Under the pieces are notes generated by a model, which was given only the letters and a program-made list of their open reading frames with translations, was not told the origin of the DNA and made no database searches. 64,000 nucleotides of DNA from Nakazawaea peltata (lineage: Eukaryota; Ascomycota; Pichiomycetes; Alaninales; Pachysolenaceae): NCBI GenBank assembly GCA_001599355.1, contig BCGQ01000001.1, positions 2,049,135 to 2,113,134 of the forward strand. Reading direction: 5' to 3'. The position numbers and the translations under genes are program-made. Positions 8,661 through 17,795 of the stretch are shown here, piece by piece (within the stretch, counting starts at the first letter, position 1; every line of letters starts with the position of its first letter).

Positions 8661-9462
8661 TTAAAAGAGGAGCTTGTTCCTCGTCGGAAGTCGACAGGGC
8701 TCTTACGAAAGCAGCTCCTGAAGCGGCCAAAGCAGAAGCAAGGAAGACCACCACGGTAATGATAAGAGCAAAGATCCATTGTAAAGCAATAACCTTTGTG
8801 GTGAATTGGTTGATAGTAAGACCCAATGTCAATAAAGAGGTAGCAAACCCAATTCCATAATCATTGTAAAAGGCCAAGAAACAGAATGGGACAAGTAAGA
8901 AATCCCAAATGAGAATATTGGCCAACAATCTCAAGATTAAACTCTTTCCATGAGAGTGGAAAAGAATGGCACCATTCCAGAAGATGGCATACATGACCCA
9001 AGAAAGGGGTAATGCCAGAGTAGACAAATGGACGGCAAACCAATCATTGAGATTCTTAATACTGTAAGTCTTATGTACCACGTATAAACTGAGCAAATTC
9101 AAGAAATTGGCAATAAGAAGCAACTCTGCAATAAAGAAATGATGCTTATTGAACATGTAGAACCAGAAAAAGGAGATCAAATTGCTAGTAATGAAGTGAT
9201 ATCCAACAACATTGTCGATTCTCTGTTGTTGTTCAACACTAGTCGACTCATTCTTGGTGAAAAATTGTAACACAAAACTCAACTGTAAAATGTACAAAAT
9301 TGCCCAGAATAAAAGGTTCGTGATGAACAAACCGGTGAAAGGAGTCTGATATTTCTTGGAGAAATGATCAAAGATGAAATAATTGAAGTTACCATAGACA
9401 CTGATGGCAAACGAGAGGATCGAGGCGATCTGACGAGTATAAAATCTGGATTCGGAGGTCAT
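8653..9462 (-). CDS. multispan membrane protein of unknown function (DUF1774-like?)
   Basis: This 269-aa protein starts at ATG 9462 (M-T-S-E-S-R-F-Y); the open frame extends further upstream only from a TTG. I count about seven hydrophobic segments spread over the whole length, with short polar loops and conserved-looking Trp/His/Asn residues (F-F-W-F-Y-M-F-N-K-H-H-F, S-W-V-M-Y-A-I-F-W-N). The C-terminus E-E-Q-A-P-L-L-T-N holds an acidic dileucine signal, which in yeast often directs proteins to the vacuole through AP-3. The pattern recalls the fungal DUF1774 family, but I recognise this only weakly and give no function. It converges on YSF3 with an 8-nt coding overlap. Confidence 0.75.
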   Translation of the reverse strand: MTSESRFYTRQIASILSFAISVYGNFNYFIFDHFSKKYQTPFTGLFITNLLFWAILYILQLSFVLQFFTKNESTSVEQQQRIDNVVGYHFITSNLISFFWFYMFNKHHFFIAELLLIANFLNLLSLYVVHKTYSIKNLNDWFAVHLSTLALPLSWVMYAIFWNGAILFHSHGKSLILRLLANILIWDFLLVPFCFLAFYNDYGIGFATSLLTLGLTINQFTTKVIALQWIFALIITVVVFLASALAASGAAFVRALSTSDEEQAPLLTN

Positions 9463-10037
9463 ATTGAGTATCAATTCTTTAGCGCCACTAATCAATAAGA
9501 ATTTCGAGCACCCCCTTCCTTCTTATAATAAATTTGATGCATGACGCAGAGGAAAAGTTAATTGCGATTTTTGATTGCTCTTTAAAATAAGGGGGGATCT
9601 TTGTGAGCGGGAATTGCCGTGGATAGAAAATTTGGTAGTGTGTTAAATGAGAGTATTTATAATGATTGTAGGGTGGATTGTTATAGGGATGTATTTTATT
9701 TGTTGTGAGTTGAATCTTGCTTGGTCGTGTTTTACTTCTCGGTATATATTGACTATTTAAATCTCTTAATTTGCTAACTCCCTACATTTCTCCCTACATT
9801 TCTCCCTACATTTCTGCCTATATTTCCTGCGTTTCTCTCTTCGTTCTCCTACGTTTTCCTACATTCTCCTCCATTCTCTCTCGCTTTTCACGCTTAGCAT
9901 ATTGTGCTAACCTTTCTAAGAAATTTCCGCTCGTTTTCCGCTCAATTTCTACCCTTTGATTTCCCCTTTCGGATATAGTGAAAAAAGTTACACATGTCTT
10001 CGAGGTCGACTAAGTACTGTCAACGACAAGGTGCAAG
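9463..10037. other. intergenic region between two divergent genes
   Basis: The gap separates the membrane-protein gene from the exomer gene. It is T/C-rich on the plus strand before the exomer start and contains the 12-bp tandem repeat listed separately. I see no RNA gene or conserved frame in it. Confidence 0.6.
9778..9825. repeat. 12-bp tandem repeat, 4 copies
   Basis: The unit CTCCCTACATTT occurs three times exactly (9778-9813) and a fourth time with two changes (9814-9825). Pyrimidine-rich degenerate copies follow to about 9890. It lies 210 bp upstream of the exomer-family gene, in its likely promoter or leader. Confidence 0.8.
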
Positions 10038-12056
10038 ATGAGCAGCGACCTGCCCAATGGCTATGATGAGCATGTCCATCTGCCAGTATTGAACCATACT
10101 CCAATGCATTCGAGGATTTCCTCCAGTAATATGAAACAATTGGTCTATCCCCACATCAGAGAGAAATCTTTCGGGGCCAGTCTTAAGACACGTAATAAGC
10201 AGATCAATGGGTTCAGGGATGTCGGTCCTCTGGATATGGTACATATAGCTAGTCATGGTTTTGGTGATTCGGAATATGGAGAATATCATTTTGTCAATGG
10301 TTTCGATGTTTCATCGGTGGAACTGCCAGTGGCATATTTGTCATCAGTATTGTTAAGTATAGAGCAGGCGGAAAAGACCGGTTCCAAGTCTGTCAAGAGA
10401 AAGAAGGGAAGTGTTCGTGTTGCGACTTTTTGTCTGTGGAATTGTTTCACTAAGGGAGATTTACGTATTAAAGCTGAATTCCCAGGTAGTATCAGTGTCA
10501 GTTTCCATCATGCAGGCTCTCAAAAGGTTTCCACCAATATAACTCCTGAGCTCTGGTTAGAGACACATGTTAGTGCCTTAATTAGGAGTTTTTTATTCAA
10601 CCAGGACTTCAACCGTTTGGTCCCTGGAATGGTCAAAATGAACCCATGTGCCTCTAGTTCAGAATCTTTCTTGAAAGACTTGATCGACAGTATGTGCTCT
10701 TTGTTATCGAAGGGTCCTCTTACTGGGGTCCGTAACACTATATTGACTCCCAGCTTCCATAATAACTACCTTAATGATGCAGTTTTAAAAGCATGTGAGG
10801 TGACGCATCTTTATGACTATGCTATATCCAAAATTTCCTCTATAATAGACTCAGGACTCCCGCAATTACAATTGTTGGTGATAAAACTCTTGATACTGCA
10901 GGATAAAGAAATAGATGCGGTGAATAAGATGTTCCAACATCTTTCCAAATACCCTAATGATCTGTTTGTATTATTAGAAGAGGCCCGTTATTTGTTGGAG
11001 AAGGGAAACCCTGATATGCTGCTGTTCTGTCTGGAAAAGCTGTTACTGTCGTCTCCAACTGAATTCGAATGTTGGGAATGTCTTGTGGAAGTTGAATTGA
11101 TCCGTGGAGACTATAAAAAGCTGTTAGGTTTATTGAATTCAGCTCCGATGTATTCTGTAACTGGGCGTGATGCTATACAACTTGATCTCGGTGATGAATA
11201 CGTCTTAGAAGAGCCATTCGAGGGGTGCATTGAGTCATTGTGGCAGGGTATTTATAACACTATTCATGGATCGATGGGATCGCCATTACAATCCCTGACT
11301 CCTCTGGAGGTAGAGTCTTGTGATCCAGTGCTCTTAAAATTATACAATAATAGTTCTAAATTAGCAGGTACCTTTCTTAGTGCTTACAAGTTGGTGAGCA
11401 ATTTGGTCAGAATCATCGGATGGGATGAACTGCTCGAATTACGGTCTCAAATATTTGTGATGGAAGATGAAGCCAAACTGAAAACTGGAGACGATCTTCG
11501 AGGTAAAGAATTATGTGAAAGATGGTTAGATAACTTGTTCTTAATTTTATACCAAGACCTTCGTGTGGTATTAGTGTGGGAAGATGACAGGATAGATTCG
11601 GTAGTTAGACATAGTAATTTAGAATGGTTTATAATAGGGATGCTGGCTATTAGATGTCATCATTTTGAAAGTGGAATTCTGCTGTTGAAGTCAACAATCA
11701 CTACTAAAAGCTTCAACTATTATCTGTCAAGAGTGTTACTTTCTGTTTTCCAAGAAAGTAAGACGCGCAAGTTTAAGCTTTTGCACTCAAAAACAGTATA
11801 CAATGGGGACTTTATTAGTACGAAATTGATCCCTGATGATTATATGATAAAACTCTTAGTTAAGCAATTGAGCTATGAGAAGAGGTTTTACGGTGAGTTT
11901 AATCCGGAGTTATTATTACAGATGGATAAATTTATTTCACATGACTCGAATGAGATTTATTTGAAGAGTTTAATTGCTGGAGAGTTTAGTTCTGATGTTC
12001 GACTCTTTACATTCACGGATCGTGTTATAGATTGGGTTGTATCTCGTCATAAATGA
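10038..12056 (+). CDS. exomer ChAP-family protein (Chs5-Arf1 binding; Bch1/Bud7/Chs6/Bch2-like)
   Basis: This 672-aa soluble protein has the ChAP-family N-terminal signature, here N-G-F-R-D-V-G-P-L-D-M-V after about 55 residues, matching the G-Q-F-Q-D-L-G-P-P-D-L of S. cerevisiae Bch1. A conserved S-F-H-H-A-G / I-T-P-E-L-W-L-E-T segment follows, then helical TPR-like repeats at about 240-380 (L-L-I-L-Q-D-K-E-I-D-A-V-N-K-M-F). Exomer is a trans-Golgi coat of Chs5 plus ChAPs that carries chitin synthase III (Chs3) and Fus1 to the surface. S. cerevisiae has four ChAP paralogues from duplications; only one is in this window, and I cannot assign it to one of the four. Confidence 0.82.
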   Translation: MSSDLPNGYDEHVHLPVLNHTPMHSRISSSNMKQLVYPHIREKSFGASLKTRNKQINGFRDVGPLDMVHIASHGFGDSEYGEYHFVNGFDVSSVELPVAYLSSVLLSIEQAEKTGSKSVKRKKGSVRVATFCLWNCFTKGDLRIKAEFPGSISVSFHHAGSQKVSTNITPELWLETHVSALIRSFLFNQDFNRLVPGMVKMNPCASSSESFLKDLIDSMCSLLSKGPLTGVRNTILTPSFHNNYLNDAVLKACEVTHLYDYAISKISSIIDSGLPQLQLLVIKLLILQDKEIDAVNKMFQHLSKYPNDLFVLLEEARYLLEKGNPDMLLFCLEKLLLSSPTEFECWECLVEVELIRGDYKKLLGLLNSAPMYSVTGRDAIQLDLGDEYVLEEPFEGCIESLWQGIYNTIHGSMGSPLQSLTPLEVESCDPVLLKLYNNSSKLAGTFLSAYKLVSNLVRIIGWDELLELRSQIFVMEDEAKLKTGDDLRGKELCERWLDNLFLILYQDLRVVLVWEDDRIDSVVRHSNLEWFIIGMLAIRCHHFESGILLLKSTITTKSFNYYLSRVLLSVFQESKTRKFKLLHSKTVYNGDFISTKLIPDDYMIKLLVKQLSYEKRFYGEFNPELLLQMDKFISHDSNEIYLKSLIAGEFSSDVRLFTFTDRVIDWVVSRHK

Positions 12057-12429
12057 ATAGATGATAAAGGTGAGAAAAGTAGAAACGTAGAGAAGTAGAA
12101 AAATGAAAGTAGAAGATCAGAAAATTAGACGCGAGTAGAAGGGAAAGTGGAGGCGAATAGTGGAAAAGTAGAGACAAATTAGGGAAAGAAGAGACGAATA
12201 GGAGGAAAAGGGGCGAATAGAAAAATTATAGGGGATAAATGTGTGGGGAATACAGTAAGAGCAGACCAAGAATGCAGTGATAAGAATAAATAATTGAATG
12301 ATTATGACTGAAAGCTGGTAAGATTGAGGTATTAAAGATGTGTAGATGTAGATGTTATTCACGGTGTTTGGTTATAATAAATCAATCAAGCAGTTCCTAC
12401 TATCCCCTGTCTCTACCTTAATATACTCC

Positions 12430-12605
12430 TTTGCTTAATTTTTGCTTAGTTTCCTGCTTAGACTGCTTAGTTTCTGCTTAGTTTCCTGCTTAGTTTCTGC
12501 TTAATTTCCTGCTTTTTTTTCCTTAGTTCCCAGGCTTAGTTTTTCCTTCTTAATTTCTGCTTACTTTCTGCTTACTTTCTGCTTATTTTTCCCTAGTTTA
12601 CTTGC
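12430..12605. repeat. GCTTA-type minisatellite
   Basis: Units of about 10-13 bp of the form TGCTTAGTTTC or TGCTTAATTTCC repeat about a dozen times with small changes. The more regular core is 12460-12520 and a looser tail reaches 12605. It lies between the exomer gene and the SAPS gene. Confidence 0.75.
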
Positions 12606-13027
12606 TTAGTTAAAGAAATTTTATTCGCTTTAAAGCTTAGATAAGCGAGCTACAAACTAGAACTGAGCAAAAATAATAAGAGTAGTGTAAAGAAGGATTA
12701 ATAAGGAAGGATAAAGGTAGTGGAGAATAGATCGATCTCAAAGTTGCTTGAGTCGGTATCAGTCTAATTTCACTCTAATCTCATTGTCATCTCTGTAAAA
12801 CTCAAATTTCAATCTTCCACCTCAGATCTCTTCTTCTTCCTCACCCCACCTCAGATCTCCTCTCACCCCCATCTTATCCACACAGTTAGCTCACCCATTT
12901 TCACTGTCTCCTCTAATTCGCTCACTCCACTTGAGCAGGAAAAATTTTTTGCTACGGACCATCCACTAAGGAACGATAAAGTGGTAGGGTAATCGTACAA
13001 CCTCCAAATGCGATGACCATAGACGAG

Positions 13028-13126
13028 CTCACTGAACTGACTAAACTCACTAAACACACTAAATTCACTAAACTATCTGAACTATCTGAACTATCTGAGC
13101 TCTCTAAACTATCTGATCTATCTGAA
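13028..13126. repeat. 9-bp tandem array, 11 copies
   Basis: Eleven consecutive 9-mers of the type CTATCTGAA or CTCACTAAA. Units 1-5 have a CACTAAA form and units 6-11 a TATCTGAA form, which suggests two rounds of local expansion. Because the period is a multiple of three, all frames without a stop in the unit stay open, so long spurious frames appear on both strands. Confidence 0.85.
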
Positions 13127-13310
13127 CCACCTCCCCCTCTAACCCCCTCATCGCCTTTTCCCTTTTTCTCCCCTTTTGCACTACATTCCCCCTTTATTTC
13201 GGTCGTCTGTCCAATTTTTCCTTCCTTCATTTTTCCGTTTTGTTGGTTCTTTTTTGACCGACGAGTGGAATCCATCAGAATATTGGGGTTTAGTGTCGAG
13301 ATAACCAAAG

Positions 13311-16300
13311 ATGTCTCTGTCGTTTTGGAGATTTGGTAACAACTACCAAACGGTTCCGGAAATCACCAACATTTTACAAAAGCCCGATTTCACGCTAGAG
13401 GAAATATTGGACGATCCCGAGATCATTCAGGAATTGATAGCGGAGAATGGAGCTTTGATCGACTATTTGGGGACACCTGAAGTGTTGGAGCTGTTGGTGA
13501 GATATATTGTTGCTGATGATCAGAAGGAGACCGATGAGGAGGTGATTAATGATGGTAGTATAGAAGAGAGTGGTGATGGTGATAAAGAGATGACATCGAA
13601 TGAAAGTAATGAAGAAAAAGGACCTTTGCATTTTAGTGATGATATCGGGGAGGGTGATGTGGTAGAAGGAGAAGAAGGGTTTACTCCAGATGTTAGAGCT
13701 GAGGTTGAAGCTGATGCTGGGACTGAGACTGAGAGTCAGACCGAAAGTCAAACCGATAATGATCATAGTATCGACGCCGATGTCGACGATGCCGACGTTG
13801 TTGACGATACTCAAGAAAATCATGACGCTGATGTCGATCCTGATGTCAATCCTGATGCTGATGATGCCGACGACGCCGACGACGCCGACGATAATGACGA
13901 CTCCCCAGAATCAATCCACCATCGTAGAGCTCAAATCGCCGCCGAAATCTTATCCCAAGAAAACTGGACTATAACTCATGCATTCATTAAAGAAAATCCT
14001 CATTTATTAGAAAATTTATGGACAATTTTGGATAAACCAGCCCCATTATCAATGTCCTCATCGACTTATTTCATGAAAATTAATGAACATCTTTTAGATC
14101 AACATCTTGAAGATATGATCCAATTCATTCTCAGTCAAGATTCTCTCGTTGAAAGATTCATGAGACATATAGATAATCCTCCATTGATGGATTTCCTTTT
14201 GAAAGTCATTTCCACCGATAAAGGTCGTGAACTGTCTACAGGAGTCATCGATGTACTTCAAGAGAAGAAATTGATCCCATCTTTGATCTCTTTCTTAGGG
14301 CCAGATCATCCATCCACTGAACAATCACTGGCTGCTGATTTCCTTAAACTGTTTATCACGATTTCACTGAATTCTAATACGGATAACAGTACTATTGGAC
14401 CAAATGAATTGACCAGAGAATTGGTTTCTCAAGAAGTGGTTGAAGAATTAGTCCGTTTAATGCTTTATGGAGGTAGTGGTTTGGCTAATGCCGTTGGAAT
14501 CATTATAGAAATCATTAGAAAGAACAATTCAGACTATGATATTGTTCCAGTATTATACATTACTATCAAATCACATCCTCCATTACCTACAGACCCTATT
14601 TATTTAGGTGTTTTAGTCAAAGTATTCACCGAAGCCATTCCACAATTCACCGCAATGCTTGAAAAACCTTCAAATCAAGTATTAGAAACTCCATTTGGTA
14701 GTATCGAGCCTTTGGGATTTGAAAGATTCAAGATTTGCGAATTAGTACTGGAATTATTACACTGTTCCAACATGGCTTTACTTAATGATGAAAAAGGTGA
14801 ATCTATTGTAAAAGAAAGAGATGCCGAACGTAAAAGATTGAAACTGTTGATGAAACTGCAACAAAAACTGCTTCAACAATCGTCTCAAAGCGATGAAGAA
14901 GTAGATGAAGATCGTTTCAGAGAATATAATGACACCACCTATGATGAAGAAGACATTTCTCGTGATATTAACAATTTGGAAATCTCTTCATACGATGGAG
15001 AAACTCATGAAGAATACGTTAGTGATGAGAATCTTAACGGAGACATTTTACCTGACGAACAACACCTGCCATATCATGAATTTGAGAATTCTGAACAACA
15101 ATCAGAAGATGATTATAATAGCATGGATATGGATGATCAGAATCTGAGAGGACAACAAAACCTCACTTTACAAGAAGTGAATGATGAGGAAGAGAAACGT
15201 ATTCGTGAGAATCTGGTTGTAGGAGATCTGTTGAAGATTGCTCTTGCCGATAATAATGTGATTATCACGATATTGAATATGTTTTTCCAATTCCCATGGA
15301 ACAATTTCTTACATAACGTGGTATTTGATATAGTACAACAAGTGTTGAACGGCTCAATGGAGATTGGATACAACAAATTCCTTGCTATCGAATTATTTGG
15401 CAAAGGTGATATCACCAGATTAATCATCGAAGGTCAAAAGAAATGTGAGGATTACGAAGAACAAACCGGTTTACGTTTGGGTTATATGGGACATTTGACA
15501 TTGATTGCTGAAGAAGTTGTGAAGTTCATCTCTTTGTATAACCCAGAGACGATGTCACCTATCATTTATGAGGCAGTATCAAAGGATGAATGGAATACTT
15601 ATGTCAATGAGACCTTAGTGGAGACCAGAGAGAAGTATAATGCGATTTTGGGAGGAACTTTGGGTGATGAGAGTGATTTGGGTGATACTTCTCAAGGTTT
15701 GATTTTAGACCCTTCCACAGATCATGATATTGGTGTAGAATATCAAGATGAAGATCAAGATCGTGATATAATTGATGATGATGATGAAGCAGATCAATTG
15801 GATTACCATGGAATGAGTAATTCCCAGCATCTTGTTAATTATGATGATGACGACGATGATGACGATGATGATGATGGTGTAGGTGAAGGATCCGATAAGT
15901 TCTCGAGGTATATTACACAGCAAATGACTAATGATTTACCTGATAAATTTGGATCTTCCGACGAAGATGATGAAGATGACGATCCTGGAAGTTGGACTAT
16001 GTCTTCTAGTTTCACTTCTAAGGTGAATAATCCGGAGCAAGACCTTGTTGTACAAGATGAAGATGAGGATTATATTGATCCAAATGATGATGGACAAAGT
16101 TACGCAAGAAAAAATCATCCATTATATACACCAACAGGGGACTTGATAGATCAATTCTCCACCTCTGTTTCTCAACTCTCGGGGGAGTATCGCACAGATC
16201 CACTCAGTGATGAAGATAGTGATGATGATTTTAGCATTTCCAACCCTCCTTCAGGAGTGTTTAGAGGTGAACAAGAGGATAAAGAAGAAGATACTGGGGA

Positions 16301-16415
16301 GGATGATGATTTGGGATTGATGAGATCAACTAGTAAAGGTGAGATGAGTTGGGACGATGATGAACAAGAAAGGTTGATGACTGTTGCCAGTTATATTCAG
16401 ACCCATAATAAATGA
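13311..16415 (+). CDS. SIT4 phosphatase-associated SAPS-family protein (Sap185/Sap190-like)
   Basis: This 1034-aa protein starts M-S-L-S-F-W-R-F-G and continues into the SAPS signature L-D-D-P-E-I-I-Q-E-L-I-A-E-N and F-L-G-T/Y-L-G-T-P-E-V-L. The helical SAPS domain spans about 10-70 and 190-780; acidic insertions interrupt it. SAPs bind the PP6-type phosphatase Sit4 and give it substrate choice in TOR, G1/S and Elongator control. Residues 90-205 are a low-complexity Asp/Glu/Thr block, and the C-terminal third has several Asp runs, one an 11-residue Asp run coded by GAT/GAC repeats near 15841-15876. It is most like Sap185/Sap190 by N-terminus, but paralogue assignment by eye is uncertain. Confidence 0.88.
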   Translation: MSLSFWRFGNNYQTVPEITNILQKPDFTLEEILDDPEIIQELIAENGALIDYLGTPEVLELLVRYIVADDQKETDEEVINDGSIEESGDGDKEMTSNESNEEKGPLHFSDDIGEGDVVEGEEGFTPDVRAEVEADAGTETESQTESQTDNDHSIDADVDDADVVDDTQENHDADVDPDVNPDADDADDADDADDNDDSPESIHHRRAQIAAEILSQENWTITHAFIKENPHLLENLWTILDKPAPLSMSSSTYFMKINEHLLDQHLEDMIQFILSQDSLVERFMRHIDNPPLMDFLLKVISTDKGRELSTGVIDVLQEKKLIPSLISFLGPDHPSTEQSLAADFLKLFITISLNSNTDNSTIGPNELTRELVSQEVVEELVRLMLYGGSGLANAVGIIIEIIRKNNSDYDIVPVLYITIKSHPPLPTDPIYLGVLVKVFTEAIPQFTAMLEKPSNQVLETPFGSIEPLGFERFKICELVLELLHCSNMALLNDEKGESIVKERDAERKRLKLLMKLQQKLLQQSSQSDEEVDEDRFREYNDTTYDEEDISRDINNLEISSYDGETHEEYVSDENLNGDILPDEQHLPYHEFENSEQQSEDDYNSMDMDDQNLRGQQNLTLQEVNDEEEKRIRENLVVGDLLKIALADNNVIITILNMFFQFPWNNFLHNVVFDIVQQVLNGSMEIGYNKFLAIELFGKGDITRLIIEGQKKCEDYEEQTGLRLGYMGHLTLIAEEVVKFISLYNPETMSPIIYEAVSKDEWNTYVNETLVETREKYNAILGGTLGDESDLGDTSQGLILDPSTDHDIGVEYQDEDQDRDIIDDDDEADQLDYHGMSNSQHLVNYDDDDDDDDDDDGVGEGSDKFSRYITQQMTNDLPDKFGSSDEDDEDDDPGSWTMSSSFTSKVNNPEQDLVVQDEDEDYIDPNDDGQSYARKNHPLYTPTGDLIDQFSTSVSQLSGEYRTDPLSDEDSDDDFSISNPPSGVFRGEQEDKEEDTGEDDDLGLMRSTSKGEMSWDDDEQERLMTVASYIQTHNK

Positions 16416-16736
16416 TTGCAATTAATGCAGAAGTATAAAATATTCTTAAATTTTATGTAGCCTCAAATCACAGATTGCAGACTGTTCTCTGCTCTGTTCT
16501 ACGTTCCACTAGCACTGCAAGTAATGAAGTTTTCTCCATTCCACTACAGTCTGTGGCTCTCCTATTGTTCTTCTCTCATTTGGGCCAGTTCATCTGAGAC
16601 ATGAGTGCAAATTTGGCCCAGGGTTTAAATATGCCCTTTGAATGCACGAATTAAATCGAGGACCCATTGGAGGGAATGGGTGTGCGCAGTGAGACATTGA
16701 GAGGGACAGGGCTAGGGTGAAAGAGTAAGAATGACC

Positions 16737-16772
16737 GGGTGAGGATGGGTAAGGGTGACAGGGTAAGGATGC
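16737..16772. repeat. degenerate G-rich repeat
   Basis: Three tandem units related to GGGTGAGGATG (GGGTGAGGATG, GGTAAGGGTGACA, GGGTAAGGATG). Similar GGG/GGGTGA blocks occur just upstream from 16700. It is too short and irregular for interstitial telomeric DNA. Confidence 0.5.
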
Positions 16773-17376
16773 TTGTACGATACTACTGTAGGGATGTAGT
16801 GAAGTGTGGAGAGATGCACCTCCACTTATATCTTTATTAAATACACTGGCGAGACTCTGAAACTCACCACGTATTAAACTCTAGTCATTCATTCAATTTT
16901 ATGCCCTGTTTCCTAATTAACAAGTAACAAATTTTCGAAATGTACTGTAAGCATATGCGCCGAGACGCGATCTAGCGGTGAGCCGCGCTTCATAGTAAAG
17001 CCCATTTTTTTGCCCTTTTTTGCTCAAATTTTCACACGACAAATCCTTAATTAGGAAGGTAGAAGATCGGAGCAGTCCCAAATCAGTAAGTTTCGAACCG
17101 AAAACGGATGTTCCTCGTACATTTTAGGAATAAGCCTAAGCTAAGACTACAACAGAAAACAGTGTATAAAATAAGTGTCGTGATAAGCATACAACTCCAA
17201 AAAGATTATTCAGTGAAACCCAATTACTCCATGGTGTCAATGCTCCCCACACCAATGGTCACTTGATAGATCTTGAAATACCGAAATTTAGAGTGACTCT
17301 ACACTTTAAACAAGAAATAATAGCTTAAGAGGATCCTATTTCTCCATGCACAGATGTTGCTCTGTTTGCCATTTTG

Positions 17377-17402
17377 TGTTTACCATCTTCCAAATTAGGA
17401 AA
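17377..17402 (-). promoter_or_regulatory. second Mcm1-forkhead composite site
   Basis: TTCCAAATTAGGAAA (17388-17402) contains the Mcm1 core CC(A/T)6GG. GTAAACA on the minus strand (17377-17383) lies four bases from it, the same relative arrangement as in front of INN1. Two further GTAAACA sites follow at 17491-17497 and 17638-17644. The next gene is the GPI wall protein whose ATG lies about 395 bp downstream. Confidence 0.6.
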
Positions 17403-17795
17403 TTCTAAGGGCAATTCATCTTTTTGCAACAATAATTTTCCTTTCTCACACTGCATAAACTTGCATATTGCCCACTTTTTCTTAGTGTTTTGTTTACATT
17501 TTCAACTCCCGAGGACAAAACCTAGAAAATTTTTCTGTTTGAGTCGGGTGAGGAGCATGGTCGAATTCTCAACTTGTTTTTAACTCGGAGGGTTCCCATT
17601 TTTTTAATTCTCAATTTAATTTAATATCTTTTTGAATTGTTTACCTCATCAGACCGTTTAACTCTAGTCATTCCTTTCAACTTTACACCCCAGAGTTCAT
17701 AAACACCAACTATCACAAACACAAATAGGTTCAATCCTTGTTATTCATTCGCTATATTTATCCACACCACAATTAATTAGCTCAAGGTTATTACA

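Larger units (their letters stand above)
12057..13310. other. repeat-rich intergenic DNA
   Basis: This 1.25-kb gap has three compositional zones. 12060-12230 is purine-rich with repeated GTAGA/AGAAGTAGA blocks. 12430-12605 is a GCTTA minisatellite. 13028-13126 is a 9-bp array. A pyrimidine-rich stretch follows up to the start of the SAPS gene. Open frames exist on both strands over the array, but they simply read through the 9-bp period. I see no credible gene. Confidence 0.7.
16416..17795. other. long promoter region of the GPI wall-protein gene
   Basis: This 1.38-kb gap has no credible frame or tRNA. It holds a G-rich degenerate repeat (GGGTGAGGATG-type units near 16737-16772), an imperfect 35-bp repeat pair (16874-16908 and 17657-17693), a Mcm1-forkhead site (17377-17402) and two further forkhead consensus sites on the minus strand (17491-17497, 17638-17644). 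A TTTCCTAATTAA half-palindrome sits at about 16908. The length and site content suggest regulated rather than housekeeping expression. Confidence 0.6.

Noticed and set aside
9778-13126. CRISPR-like or transposon-terminal repeats
   Set aside because: The repeats are contiguous short tandem units without spacers, target duplications or transposase; they are minisatellites.
13013-13339. 108-codon plus-strand frame and a 118-codon minus-strand frame over the same DNA
   Set aside because: Both exist only because the 9-bp array lacks stops in these frames; no family resemblance. Kept only as a possible uORF in the findings.
16737-16772. Interstitial telomere repeat
   Set aside because: The G-rich units are few and irregular and do not keep one telomere-like unit.
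17085-17105. Possible tRNA B-box (TTCGAACC) near 17090
   Set aside because: No A-box, acceptor stem or anticodon arm can be drawn on either strand at the right spacing.
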